Part shown: positions 55,600 through 64,000 of the stretch, piece by piece
Position numbering within the stretch: the first letter of the stretch is position 1
Layout: each line of letters begins with the position of its first letter
Source of the DNA: Lytechinus variegatus
Lineage: Eukaryota; Echinodermata; Echinoidea; Temnopleuroida; Toxopneustidae
Assembly: GCF_018143015.1 (NCBI RefSeq)
Contig: NC_054743.1
Span: 33,133,934 to 33,197,933 of the forward strand
Reading direction: 5' to 3'
Length of the DNA stretch: 64,000 nt
Notes under the pieces: model-generated
What the model was told of the DNA's origin: nothing
Seen by the model: the letters and a program-made list of their open reading frames with translations, nothing else
The model's database searches: none
Position numbers and translations under genes: made by a program

Positions 55600-56585
55600 G
55601 AATAAATGATATATGAATCCACAATTCTTTGGTGAGTTCTGATTTACCATCATGTTTTGTTGTTCTCTAATCAAAAGAAAGACCTTCAAATAACTTAATT
55701 AAATAATGATGAAATATTAAATGGGAAAGATGAATCAGTCCACATGAAATAATCATACAAACGATACCACATCCTGGCATGGACTCTGTAACAGATTAGT
55801 GATCAATCGCTAAATTAACTGACCAATAAGGATCAATGTCACACGTGCATTAGGCTAAAAATACTGACCAGGAACCAATCAGAAGCATTCTTTCATATTT
55901 GCTATTCGTCCTATTCTTTGTGTTACGAGGGCCCAGATGTATGGTTGAACTAACAATTTCTAACTAAAGCTCATCAAGATTTTCCAAAGGAAATAAGCAT
56001 TCGTTTGGATAATGATTATGTTTTAAGATCTACTTTGAGTGCAAAAATTTTGTCTGCAATAATCAAACAACAAAAATTGAAATAAAGGAGTATAATAATG
56101 ACCAAACTTCTCATTTTCATCCATTATGGTAAAAAAGCATGTATGTTGTAATGTGGTTGCAAACACAGAACATGGATAAAATGCTATGTGTTGAGTTTGT
56201 AGATATAAGGGCTGTTGGTCAAATGCAAGTGAGGCTGCCACTTTAATAAGCATAACATCGCTTATGAAAGGAAATCAATAACCAGTTCATCAATGAAAGG
56301 ATTACTCTTTAGTAGAGGAGGTGCCCTTTGTTCTGTTGTTACCTATCCCTTGAGCTTCTGGCAAATTAAGGCCTATTGAGTTGAGTTAGTAAATACACAA
56401 TAAGATGGTATGAACATCGCCAATCTCGCCCTATACAGCTTCCAGAGAAAATGCAATAAGCTCAGTGTATAACATGTGATCATGGAATCTGCCTTTCTTT
56501 AATTTTGGGGTATCACAACATCAATTTGACTAAAAAGAATTTTTTTCTTGGAAGTATATTTATATCGTGCTTTACATAATCTGCC
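55600..56585. other. Spacer, nothing recognised
   Basis: Ordinary AT-rich sequence without exon, RNA gene or clear element ends. Confidence 0.5.
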
Positions 56586-56589
56586 AAAT

Positions 56590-56791
56590 CTGGGGGGTGT
56601 TTCACAAACATTATGTATGACTTCAAGTTGCACTTAAATTTCTAGTTGCGTATGGTCGCATTGATCAGATCATGCGACGAAGATGTGCAATACTGCGTAT
56701 TGATCAATAAGACTGAATGTTGCATATTATGTACGCTTCAGCATTTAAGTGTGACAATAAGTCAATCTTAAATCTTTGTGAAATACCCCCA
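56590..56791. mobile_element. ~200-bp palindromic element, GGGGGTGTTTCACAAA family
   Basis: Left GGGGGGTGTTTCACAAACAT, right CTTTGTGAAATACCCCCAAG; inner GACTTCAAGTTGCACTTAAA / CATTTAAGTGTGACAATAAG. Confidence 0.85.
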
Positions 56792-57318
56792 AGTCTAAAT
56801 TATTGATTAGAATCTGAAAAAAGTCAACTTATGCAGATAAGCAGATAGATGTCACACCCGACTCACACGAATAAGCCTTTCATATCTTTATATTTGTATT
56901 CGTTTTTGCCATATTGTTTGTTGATACTGACCTAGCAGCTGTGTCTGCAGTAAAATCTAGGATTGATTTGAATTATGGATTTCATTACTAGCAGGGGATT
57001 AATGGAATTTCCCCAGCTGAAATCCATGCCTACTATGTGCCTCATGAATATGAAACACAAGGTTACTTTGAACTCAGCATGGTTGTACTCTTTTGAGCTT
57101 TAGTCCACTTGTTTAAAAATAGCTGAGGCCTATTGAGTGAGTTCATTATCACACATCTTGGTAGTTGCAGATATCTCATCATGCAAAAACTTAAATTAGA
57201 TATCATTTTGATGCACTAAGGTCAATACTCATTCCTACATCCCTAAAAAGAAGAGGAACAGTGTTTGGTCTTCTGGTTGCTTACTAATGCTACAGTCCTA
57301 ATGATAGTAAACGCTAGT

Positions 57319-57516
57319 GATTTTTTTTTACCTGATTGCTAAGAAAGAATGAATAAGTAAGCAACTAGAGGACCAAGGTCTTATGGTCCTCTCCAAGGGT
57401 TACCTGGTAATGAGAACTAATGCCTTACCAAAGGCCACTAGCACACAAAGTGGGAATCGAACCCGGGTCACTGGAATCGGAAAACCCTGCTCTACCGACT
57501 TAGCTATCACACCTCC
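57319..57516 (-). mobile_element. tRNA-derived SINE, minus orientation, intact promoter boxes
   Basis: Minus strand: GGTGTGATAGCTAAGTCGGT and AGAGCA (box A), then GGGTTCGATTCCCAC (box B), then GCCTTTGGTAAGGCATTAGT and CTCTAGTTGCTTACTTATTC, ending AGCAATCAGGTAAAAAAAAA, a likely A-rich tail. Homologous to 12876-13053. Confidence 0.88.
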
Positions 57517-58126
57517 AATCAGTCGACAAAACAGACTAACCTGGTTGAAGCTATTCCCATTATGTCCAATGGCATACCATCAATCTCTTTTGTGCAACTG
57601 CTAAATAAAGAACATTTTAAGTTGTTTTTTTTGGTATTACTACACTGTATTTCCTAAAATATATGTTACGTCATCAAACAATCCATTTTTTCAATGGAAC
57701 CTGCCATCTGAAAGTCATGTCATCTTCCTCACCTTACTGAAGATCCTTGCTTCACCGAGTCCTGAGAACTTCTCCTGACAGAATCAATCATTTTCAGGTA
57801 CAAATCATCTCCTTTGAATAACCTTTGAGAAGTTTACTTCAAGATCTCAGAATTTCACCCTGAGTTGATATCCAAATTGCTCCAACAGTATGCTCAGTAA
57901 GTCCTGAGAAAAACTGTTCCTGACTGAATCAGCAAATCAAGGTTTTGATACTCTCCTCCGGATATTTGATTTATCAGTTTGCTTCGGTTGCATGATTGTA
58001 AATTCCCAGAACCAGGATTTCATCCTGACCTGATGGTATCCAAATTGCTCCATGTGTGCTCAGCTGAATAGGGGGATCCATGCACTGGCTCATAGCTAAA
58101 TGGTCATCTGAGGTCAATGATAATCA

Positions 58127-58204
58127 TCACCTAGCCATATTGACAGTCTTCTGGAGCTCTCTGAGAGATTGACGGCCTTGAGTCAGCAGCATCTTAATCA
58201 CCAT
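58127..58204 (-). CDS. LYRM2: LYRM2 exon 3
   Basis: 78 nt including TGA. It encodes MVIKMLLTQGRQSLRELQKT followed by VNMAR. This matches the family's 'M..QG..QL.ELEKT' C-terminus. The acceptor is ttatag. Confidence 0.93.
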   Translation of the reverse strand: MVIKMLLTQGRQSLRELQKTVNMAR

Positions 58205-61200
58205 CTATAAAAACAATAATAACATTTTATTGACATTTCATACAACTTTTTAAAAAATAAACGGACAATCTCATTTTATATAAGAGAGATTACTATTTGC
58301 TTTCATATAAATTACAACCACTTGTTAAATTGATGGGAATGAGAGTCATTGAAACTATTCTAAAACCAATATTTCTTCTAGAAAGCCTGCAATTCAACAA
58401 ACCCAATCATCTCGGGATGTATCAGGTTTTTCTAATTTTTTTTGTTACTTGTTTCATTGATTTTACTGTATTGTATTAGATTTTGTATTGAATATTACAG
58501 CTACGGTGACCCTATACATATAGAAATTCAAAATTTAATGTTATGTGCCTTGAAATATCACAACAATAACCACAATATCATCATCATAAAACCCGAAGAA
58601 TGTTCACCTCATCTTTGTGATGTTGATTCCTACGGAACTCTTCCTTTGCCCAGGCTTTCACCTCTTTCTTCTGTGCGTCGTCAGGCATGGCACGTAGAGC
58701 TCTGAACACATCTCGATAAAGTGAAATCACCTGCTGACGCAACATGAACTATAGAGAAAGTGAAAAGAAAATATAAACAAAAATAAAAACAAATCAAACA
58801 AAATGAGACATGGGCCTCGACTGCATCTTGGGCAAATATAATAATTTGGGCTGGAACACGTTACAGCCTGCATCAAGTTTTGGCAAACTTGATTTTTTTA
58901 CCCTAAAAGTACAATTCAACGTTGAATGAACTGAAACTGTGAAAGGAAGGAGCATGAATTTAGGTTTTTGAAGTTTGAGAAATAAACTACAGTAGTCACT
59001 TTGGTATAAAAAAAGAGCGATGCACATATGCAGAGGTATAGCCCAAGATAAGTTAGAACAACTAGATCAGCAATAATTGCTTACTATTAGTAGTAGGCCC
59101 TTAAGGCCTAGATCTATTTGTCTAAAAGTAAAACACTATGATGCTGCACTGTTGAAATGCCTGGCACAGGTTCATTGGCCATCAAGAGCAGGATTCAAAC
59201 GCGTGTCAAGACGTTTTAGCAAGATCAAATCTTGGATGAGTGATCTAATTCAATAAAATTCACTGGAAAAAGGCTGTGATTCATGAAGGCATTAAAGGCA
59301 GCTGGCTGCGAGGTTTCTTAAGCTTCACATGATATCTTGCACTTGCAGAAAGTTAAACCATATTGTTATGTAACCACTAGCATGACTAGAGTCTAGTAGC
59401 AGTAGCTAGTAAGAGCAATAATTTTCAGCCTAGAAAACTACGCCCAACTATAGACCCTAGTTACTTAGTCGAGTCTTTCTAAAGTTTCTTAATCGGCATG
59501 TTTGTCATGTTGTTTTGCCTTTTTAGTTTTGACATGTTTGGTAACCACCCGGGGGGGGGGGGGGGGGGCACTTACATTGACGAGTGGATACCATGCGCGA
59601 CCAAAAAAACATGTAAAAAGGATGACTTTTTCACGATAGGGCACATTACGTATATAACGTGATAAGGGTGTCAAAAACACAAAAATAATGAAAAAAGGGT
59701 ATCTATTTCGCTAGGAGAATTACGTATTTAGGGTCGAACTTTCGGGGATGATAAAACAAAATTGAAATGTTTTATAAAGGAAGTCCTTTTTGCCCTAACA
59801 CTTCGTGTTTAGAGTCCGATTTCCGTGAGGTGTAGAAGGTGGGGTCGTACTAAACCAAATAAGGTAAAGCTGACGACCGAAGGACCCCTAACAATAAAAC
59901 ATTCCTATACTTGTTTAGGGGTTCATTTTAGGGAATATTTGCCAAGAGTATCGTTTTGTTTCCAATACTTGTTAAGGGTAGAGTTTCACATGCCAATACT
60001 TGTTAAGGGGTACATTTTCAGAATATGGAAATTACGTGTTTAGGGTGCTTTTCGAGACCCCATGGTCGCGCATGGTATCCACTCGTGAATGGAGGTGGCA
60101 CCCCCCCCTGGGGTAACCACATCCCACAGACATGACAGAATTATGCCTGTTAAAGGGGAAGTTCACCCTGAGGAAAACTTTGCTGTAAATATAGCAGAAA
60201 AAATAGTAAAAAATATTGGTGAAGATTTGAGGAAAATTCGTTAAATAGTAAGAAAGTTATTAGAGTTAAAAGTTTTGGATTTGTGACATCATAAACGAGC
60301 AGTGTAAACGTCATAAACGACCATGTGTTATGTAATATAAAATGCATGAATTTCAAATTTTGTATGGGTTCTGATGACTTAATTTTGTTTTCTTTTCATG
60401 ATCGGGTGTGAAATGATTCGTCTATTGATATACAACAGGTACAGTGAAAACCTTTTTAAATTTTCTGAGAAAATGAAATTTCATTGATTTTTTACCATTC
60501 GATATGTAGGAATGCTGCTCGCATATGACGTCACAAATCAAATAATTAAAATTCTAATGACTTGTTAATTATTTGATGAATTTTTCTCAAACCTTCGGCA
60601 ATATTTTTTATTTTTTCTGCTATTTTAATTTTACAATAAACTTTTTGTCAGGGTCAGGGTGAACTTCCCCTTTAACATAGACAAGGTGACTACAGACAAC
60701 AAGTGCGCTACTTCTTCCTCAACATACTAAAACTTTCCTTTGTTCATGTTTTTCCAAGTCCTGGAATTCCTGGAAATGGAATCCAGCTTGATTTCCAGCG
60801 CATGCAGAGAGAAAAACACAACTTGAACTGTCACAACAAGCATGACAAGAAAACACAGTGGATGGGACTAATAATACGGACAAGGAAGAGAAATCGGTTA
60901 ACATAAACACAATAGTCAACATTAAGTTGAGGAACTCCACTGACCGTTGTATAACAATCACAATAATCGTGGTTTAGGAAACCACTCATAGATTTGTGTA
61001 CGCGCATTTGTGTACAAAGTGAATGGAGGTGGAAATAGGGAACCGTGCGTGCGACTGAATAAAGCGCTGCTGTATGAAGTGAACGGTGGTTACCTATATC
61101 ACGATAATGCCATCACAATAATTATTCAATGATAAAAATGACAGATTCACATAGTCTCTAATATGGAAGTTGTAACTCTACCTGCTTCAAACTCATCGCA

Positions 61201-61226
61201 GCGGGTGGGATCCTGGAGGCTGCCAT
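58127..61226 (-). CDS. LYRM2: LYR motif-containing protein 2, gene-level entry
   Basis: Small mitochondrial LYR-family (complex 1 LYR) protein; family members bind acyl-ACP and assist assembly of respiratory or Fe-S proteins, and LYRM2 is linked to complex I. Exons: 61182-61226, 58608-58748, 58127-58204; all in phase 0, GT/AG, 87 residues, against 88 in human. Start MAASRIPPAAMSLKQ, LYR motif as VISLYRDVFRALRAMP, WAKEEFRRNQ, and C-terminal MLLTQGRQSLRELQKT. Introns are about 2.4 kb and 0.4 kb; the larger carries a palindromic element (59549-60113) and a TTAA-flanked element (60150-60675). Confidence 0.95.
58608..58748 (-). CDS. LYRM2: LYRM2 exon 2: LYR motif
   Basis: 141 nt, 47 codons, phase 0 at both ends. 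It encodes FMLRQQVISLYRDVFRALRA, with the LYR tripeptide and the downstream conserved phenylalanine, then WAKEEFRRNQHHKDE. The acceptor is ctatag and the donor GAG/gtgaac. Confidence 0.95.
59549..60113. mobile_element. ~560-bp palindromic element, GGATACCATGCGCGACC family, copy 2
   Basis: An 18-bp G tract, then CGAGTGGATACCATGCGCGA; right end GGTCGCGCATGGTATCCACT, then a C tract. Arms match 31334-31892. In LYRM2 intron 1. Confidence 0.88.
60150..60675. mobile_element. TTAA-flanked 526-bp palindromic element, family B
   Basis: TTAAAGGGGAAGTTCACCCT to AGGGTGAACTTCCCCTTTAA; TTAA at both ends. Inner AATATTGGTGAAGATTTGAG / CAAACCTTCGGCAATATTTT arms. In LYRM2 intron 1. Confidence 0.92.
61182..61226 (-). 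CDS. LYRM2: LYRM2 exon 1
   Basis: 45 nt encoding MAASRIPPAAMSLKQ, then gtagag. The start codon lies inside AAGATGGCAGCC, which matches the YY1-type element often found over the start of housekeeping genes. The basic, alanine-rich N-terminus fits mitochondrial import. Confidence 0.92.
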
Positions 61227-61609
61227 CTTGGAGTGTTATATAATTTTCCCAAGCTGAGAGGGCGCACAACTTAGGTGACCGTGATGGAAGATGGAGCCAT
61301 CCCCAGCGCAAGATTTTTTTTCCATTTTTTTTTCTGGGATGGGGGTCTGGGGATTCAATAGCGCTTTCGCCTCTCTGTGTCATGGTCTGTGCATCTCTTT
61401 TTCTTCTTCGGCTTATTTTTTTTGCTGCTATTTTCCCTAAGAGGGAATATTATTCTGTTCAATCTCCGTTCATTCAACAGAAAAATATATGTATACATAA
61501 CAAAAGCTCAACACATTTTTTTTCCTTGCTCTACGTACGTGATTTAATTGAATACACTGTAAAAACATTGTTTAAAATCTCAGGCACATTGTAAAATTTA
61601 AGTCCCGTT

Positions 61610-62107
61610 TTAAAGGGAAGTTCACCCTGAAGAAAACTTTGTTGTAAAAATAGCAAAAAAATAGTCTTGGTGAAGGCTTCAGGAAAATCCGTTAAAGAGT
61701 AAGAAAGTTATTAGAGTTCAAAGTTTTGAATTCGTGACGTCATATACGAGCAGCTGCACCATATATTATGTAATATAAAATGCATGAATTTCAAATTCTG
61801 TATGGTTCCTGATGACTTAATTTTGTTTTCTATTCATGATCGGGTGTGAAATGATTGTCTATTGATATACAAAAGGTACAGTGAAAACCGTTTTCAATTT
61901 TTAGAGAAACTGACATTTCATTGATTTTTTTTTACCATTCGCTATGTAGGAATGCTGCTCGCATATGACGTCACAAATAAAATAATTGAAATTCTAATAA
62001 CTTTTTGATTACTTGATGAATTTTTCTCACACCTTCGGCAATATTTTTTATTATTATTTCTGCTATTTTTACAATAAACTTGTTATCAGGGTGAACTTCC
62101 CCTTTAA
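61610..62107. mobile_element. TTAA-flanked 498-bp palindromic element, family B
   Basis: TTAAAGGGAAGTTCACCCTG to CAGGGTGAACTTCCCCTTTAA; TTAA at both ends. Closely related to 60150-60675 through the whole length, including CTCGCATATGACGTCACAAA. Confidence 0.92.
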
Positions 62108-62236
62108 GCCCGTCACTCTAACAACTTGTGTGTATTTTTTTAAACAGCTGTCTGAACTTTTTAAACAAGTTGTTTAAAAAGTGTATGTTAGCAATTACAA
62201 ACCAAGTTTAAACAACTTGTTGTTAGTGTGATAGGC
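62108..62236. mobile_element. Small palindromic element, CACTCTAACAACTTG family
   Basis: CGTCACTCTAACAACTTGTG at the left and CAACTTGTTGTTAGTGTGAT at the right, with TTTAAACA / TGTTTAAA inside. It abuts the TTAA element on its left. Confidence 0.65.
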
Positions 62237-63530
62237 TTATACCTTGTGCTATTTATTATTTTTTTTACTGTGTAGCAGCATACAACTAACATGACGAAAC
62301 GGCTGAAATTCACAATGGTGTGTTATTGTTAACACATGCATATGATGACGTTTCACATTGACACCCACCCCCATTTATGATGTGCAAATTAAACATTCAT
62401 GTATCAAATTTTAAAATTTAACCCATTGTTGAAAAATCATTTGAAAATTCGGGTATATGAGTTGAACAAACATTCAATACGGACATACCAATAACTGTTC
62501 TTTTCAATATGGCATTTGATTGAACCAACACACCATGCGTACAATTACACGAAAATAAAACTTGAAGCAAACAAAAACGAACGAATTAATATGTAAAAAT
62601 ATTCATGAAAAAGTCCGCACTTCTAAACTTAATTTGCCAGCTGGTAAAGACAATTTACTATTTTGCGGGAGATTTTACAGAAAATCAAAAAATAAATTAA
62701 GGTGTTTATGAAATATAATGATTATGGCGTAAGGAAGAAGTCCCTCGAACTTGTCGAAAGGCTTATGATGAGGGAATTTGGACGTACATTTTAACGCAGG
62801 AACAATGTATTCGACTATAAAAGAACTGGGTTGAGTATCAATTGTGTGTATATTTTTGCCTCATTTGCGAATACGAGGAAAAAATGTTTGCTTAATCGTT
62901 ACGAGTAAGGGGGCGGATGGGGGGGGGGGGTTATTCTCCGTCCTAATCATCTCTATATGAATTTCTATGCCATTGTGCGGACAACCAACTGATTTTGAAA
63001 TAAAGAAATACAGTAGTCTGACATTACAAATAATGAATACTACTAAAAAATATTTTCAACTGGTATTATATTGTTCACGAATAAATATGATTTATTTTAT
63101 GTACATCTTAATCATTTGAATTATTTTACCTAAAGTCGGAATATACATAATCACACGTGAACGCTCAATCTTGATCTCTCTATCTGGTGACACGACATTT
63201 GCTCCTGCGACGATTGCTCCGGGATTAATGTCGTCTAAGATATAGGGTTAGGGTTGCAATAAGGTTTTAGCTTAGGTTTAGGAGAGGGTATGGTGAAGAT
63301 CTAGAACCCCGGGTTGCATAGTTATTCAATTAGTGTGTGGAATGTACAGTGGAGAAATTGTCGCCGGAGCGAACGTCATAGAATCCCTTTATCCTGCATG
63401 AAACCTGCAGTGCAGTTTCGGCTGGTCACCTCGATATAAAATGCACATTTCCCACAACTTCACTATACTTATCTTCTTTCATACATTAAAAAAACCCAGT
63501 ATATTTATTAATAAAAAAATGAAAAAGCTT
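62237..63530. other. Spacer / 3' region of the right-edge gene
   Basis: No exon seen. A poly-G tract is at 62919-62928, and a short AGGGTTAGGGTTG word at 63243-63255 is too short to call telomeric. The 3' UTR of the right-edge gene should begin just below 63538. Confidence 0.5.
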
Positions 63531-63537
63531 ATGCAGA

Positions 63538-63780
63538 TTATTTGGAAGGGTCTCGTGTCATATCGTCCTCATGTTTCAGCTTTTTACGGTTGATGAGCGC
63601 ATCGATCTTCCTCTCCATCCGATCGAAACGATCGCGAATACTTCGGATCTCGTCGTCTCTCTTCGGGTGTTCGCTACCCAAATGGCCGCTCGTTATCATC
63701 TTGCCATCGATAGATTCCAGTCGCTGCTTCATGTGAATGTAAAAGTCATCATTGGAAAGGCGCTCCTTTAAGTGACCTCC
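63538..63780 (-). CDS. Last exon of an unrecognised gene (coiled-coil C-terminus)
   Basis: 243 nt including TAA, entering in phase 0 after atttag. It encodes GGHLKERLSNDDFYIHMKQR, then a charged helix with IRSIRDRFDRMERKIDALIN, a heptad-like pattern that predicts a coiled coil, and a KHEDDMTRDPSK tail. GC content is clearly higher than in the flanks, which supports coding. I do not recognise the family. C-terminal coiled coils of this type occur in cation channels among many others, so function is open. Confidence 0.65.
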   Translation of the reverse strand, partial: GGHLKERLSNDDFYIHMKQRLESIDGKMITSGHLGSEHPKRDDEIRSIRDRFDRMERKIDALINRKKLKHEDDMTRDPSK

Positions 63781-63937
63781 CTAAATATGAGGATTGAAAA
63801 CAGTAGTTAACTGACATAACTCGCCCTGCATACGTGTACTTATTTTTTTGAGGAATCGAGGCTTATATGCCTCATGGCAGTTATCATTATCATCATCAAC
63901 GCCTCCACAATCAATAGTATCATCATACGACCCTTAC

Positions 63938-64000
63938 CACCAGGAACGCTTTTATTGGATGGGTAATAAAGGCTATGCCTCCTTTTGGAAGGCCTTTTCC
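63938..64000 (-). CDS. Penultimate exon of the same unrecognised gene (partial, off the right edge)
   Basis: Open on the minus strand from the window edge to a good donor, GTG/gtaagg. It encodes GKGLPKGGIAFITHPIKAFL followed by V. The frame joins the next exon in phase 0 without a stop. Only 63 nt are visible, so the call is tentative. Confidence 0.5.

Noticed and set aside
63243..63255. Telomere-like AGGGTTAGGG
   Set aside because: Only about one and a half repeat units; expected by chance.

Overview
This is a eukaryotic, almost certainly deuterostome invertebrate genomic window. The short AT-rich introns, an astacin protease, many palindromic elements and frequent TGTACATG-type words suggest an echinoderm, most likely a sea urchin, but I cannot fix the species. 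About 85-90% of the window is intron, intergenic DNA or mobile and repetitive sequence. I reconstructed genes by eye from open reading, phase-consistent GT/AG splice sites and motif recognition.

Region by region. (1) 3.45-26.2 kb, minus strand: DNA helicase B (HELB-like, superfamily 1B). Fourteen coding exons keep a consistent splice phase and carry Walker A (GRGGCGKT), Walker B (VVDECS), the GDPHQLPS motif, WARTINTYQ and YTAITRGR. The first coding exon was not found. The helicase core has ordinary size, but it is followed by a tail of about 1,400 residues. That tail is mostly a 60-bp/20-residue tandem array (about 30 copies) plus a second 20-residue array, and it ends in two ELSQFL-type acidic motifs. 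(2) 26.5-40.5 kb: no gene recognised. It holds a 1.75-kb element with about 110-bp inverted ends around a ~190-bp tandem array, LINE and SINE pieces, a 4.2-kb foldback-type palindrome, and arrays of a GC-rich GCGAGCGCGAAGCGCGAGC-type word. (3) 42.2-49.5 kb, plus strand: a complete seven-exon secreted astacin metalloprotease. It has a signal peptide, an FEGD aspartate-switch propeptide, a furin-like site, HELGHAIGYWH and SVMHYS, and it ends in a kringle domain. (4) 49.8-57.5 kb: a 2.2-kb AT-rich block studded with the 16-mer TGTCCCGTACGACACA, other elements, and a minisatellite. (5) 58.1-61.2 kb, minus strand: LYRM2, three exons, 87 residues, a small mitochondrial LYR-motif protein. (6) 63.5-64.0 kb, minus strand: the last two exons of an unrecognised gene with a basic/acidic coiled-coil-like C-terminus, running off the right edge.

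The genes do not form an operon or a pathway. One is nuclear (HELB, replication/repair), one secreted (astacin-kringle), one mitochondrial (LYRM2). The strongest unusual signals are the giant repetitive HELB tail, the astacin-kringle fusion, the CGTACG-motif element, and several families of palindromic, nested or TTAA-flanked non-autonomous elements. No search was run; family calls rest on motif recognition.
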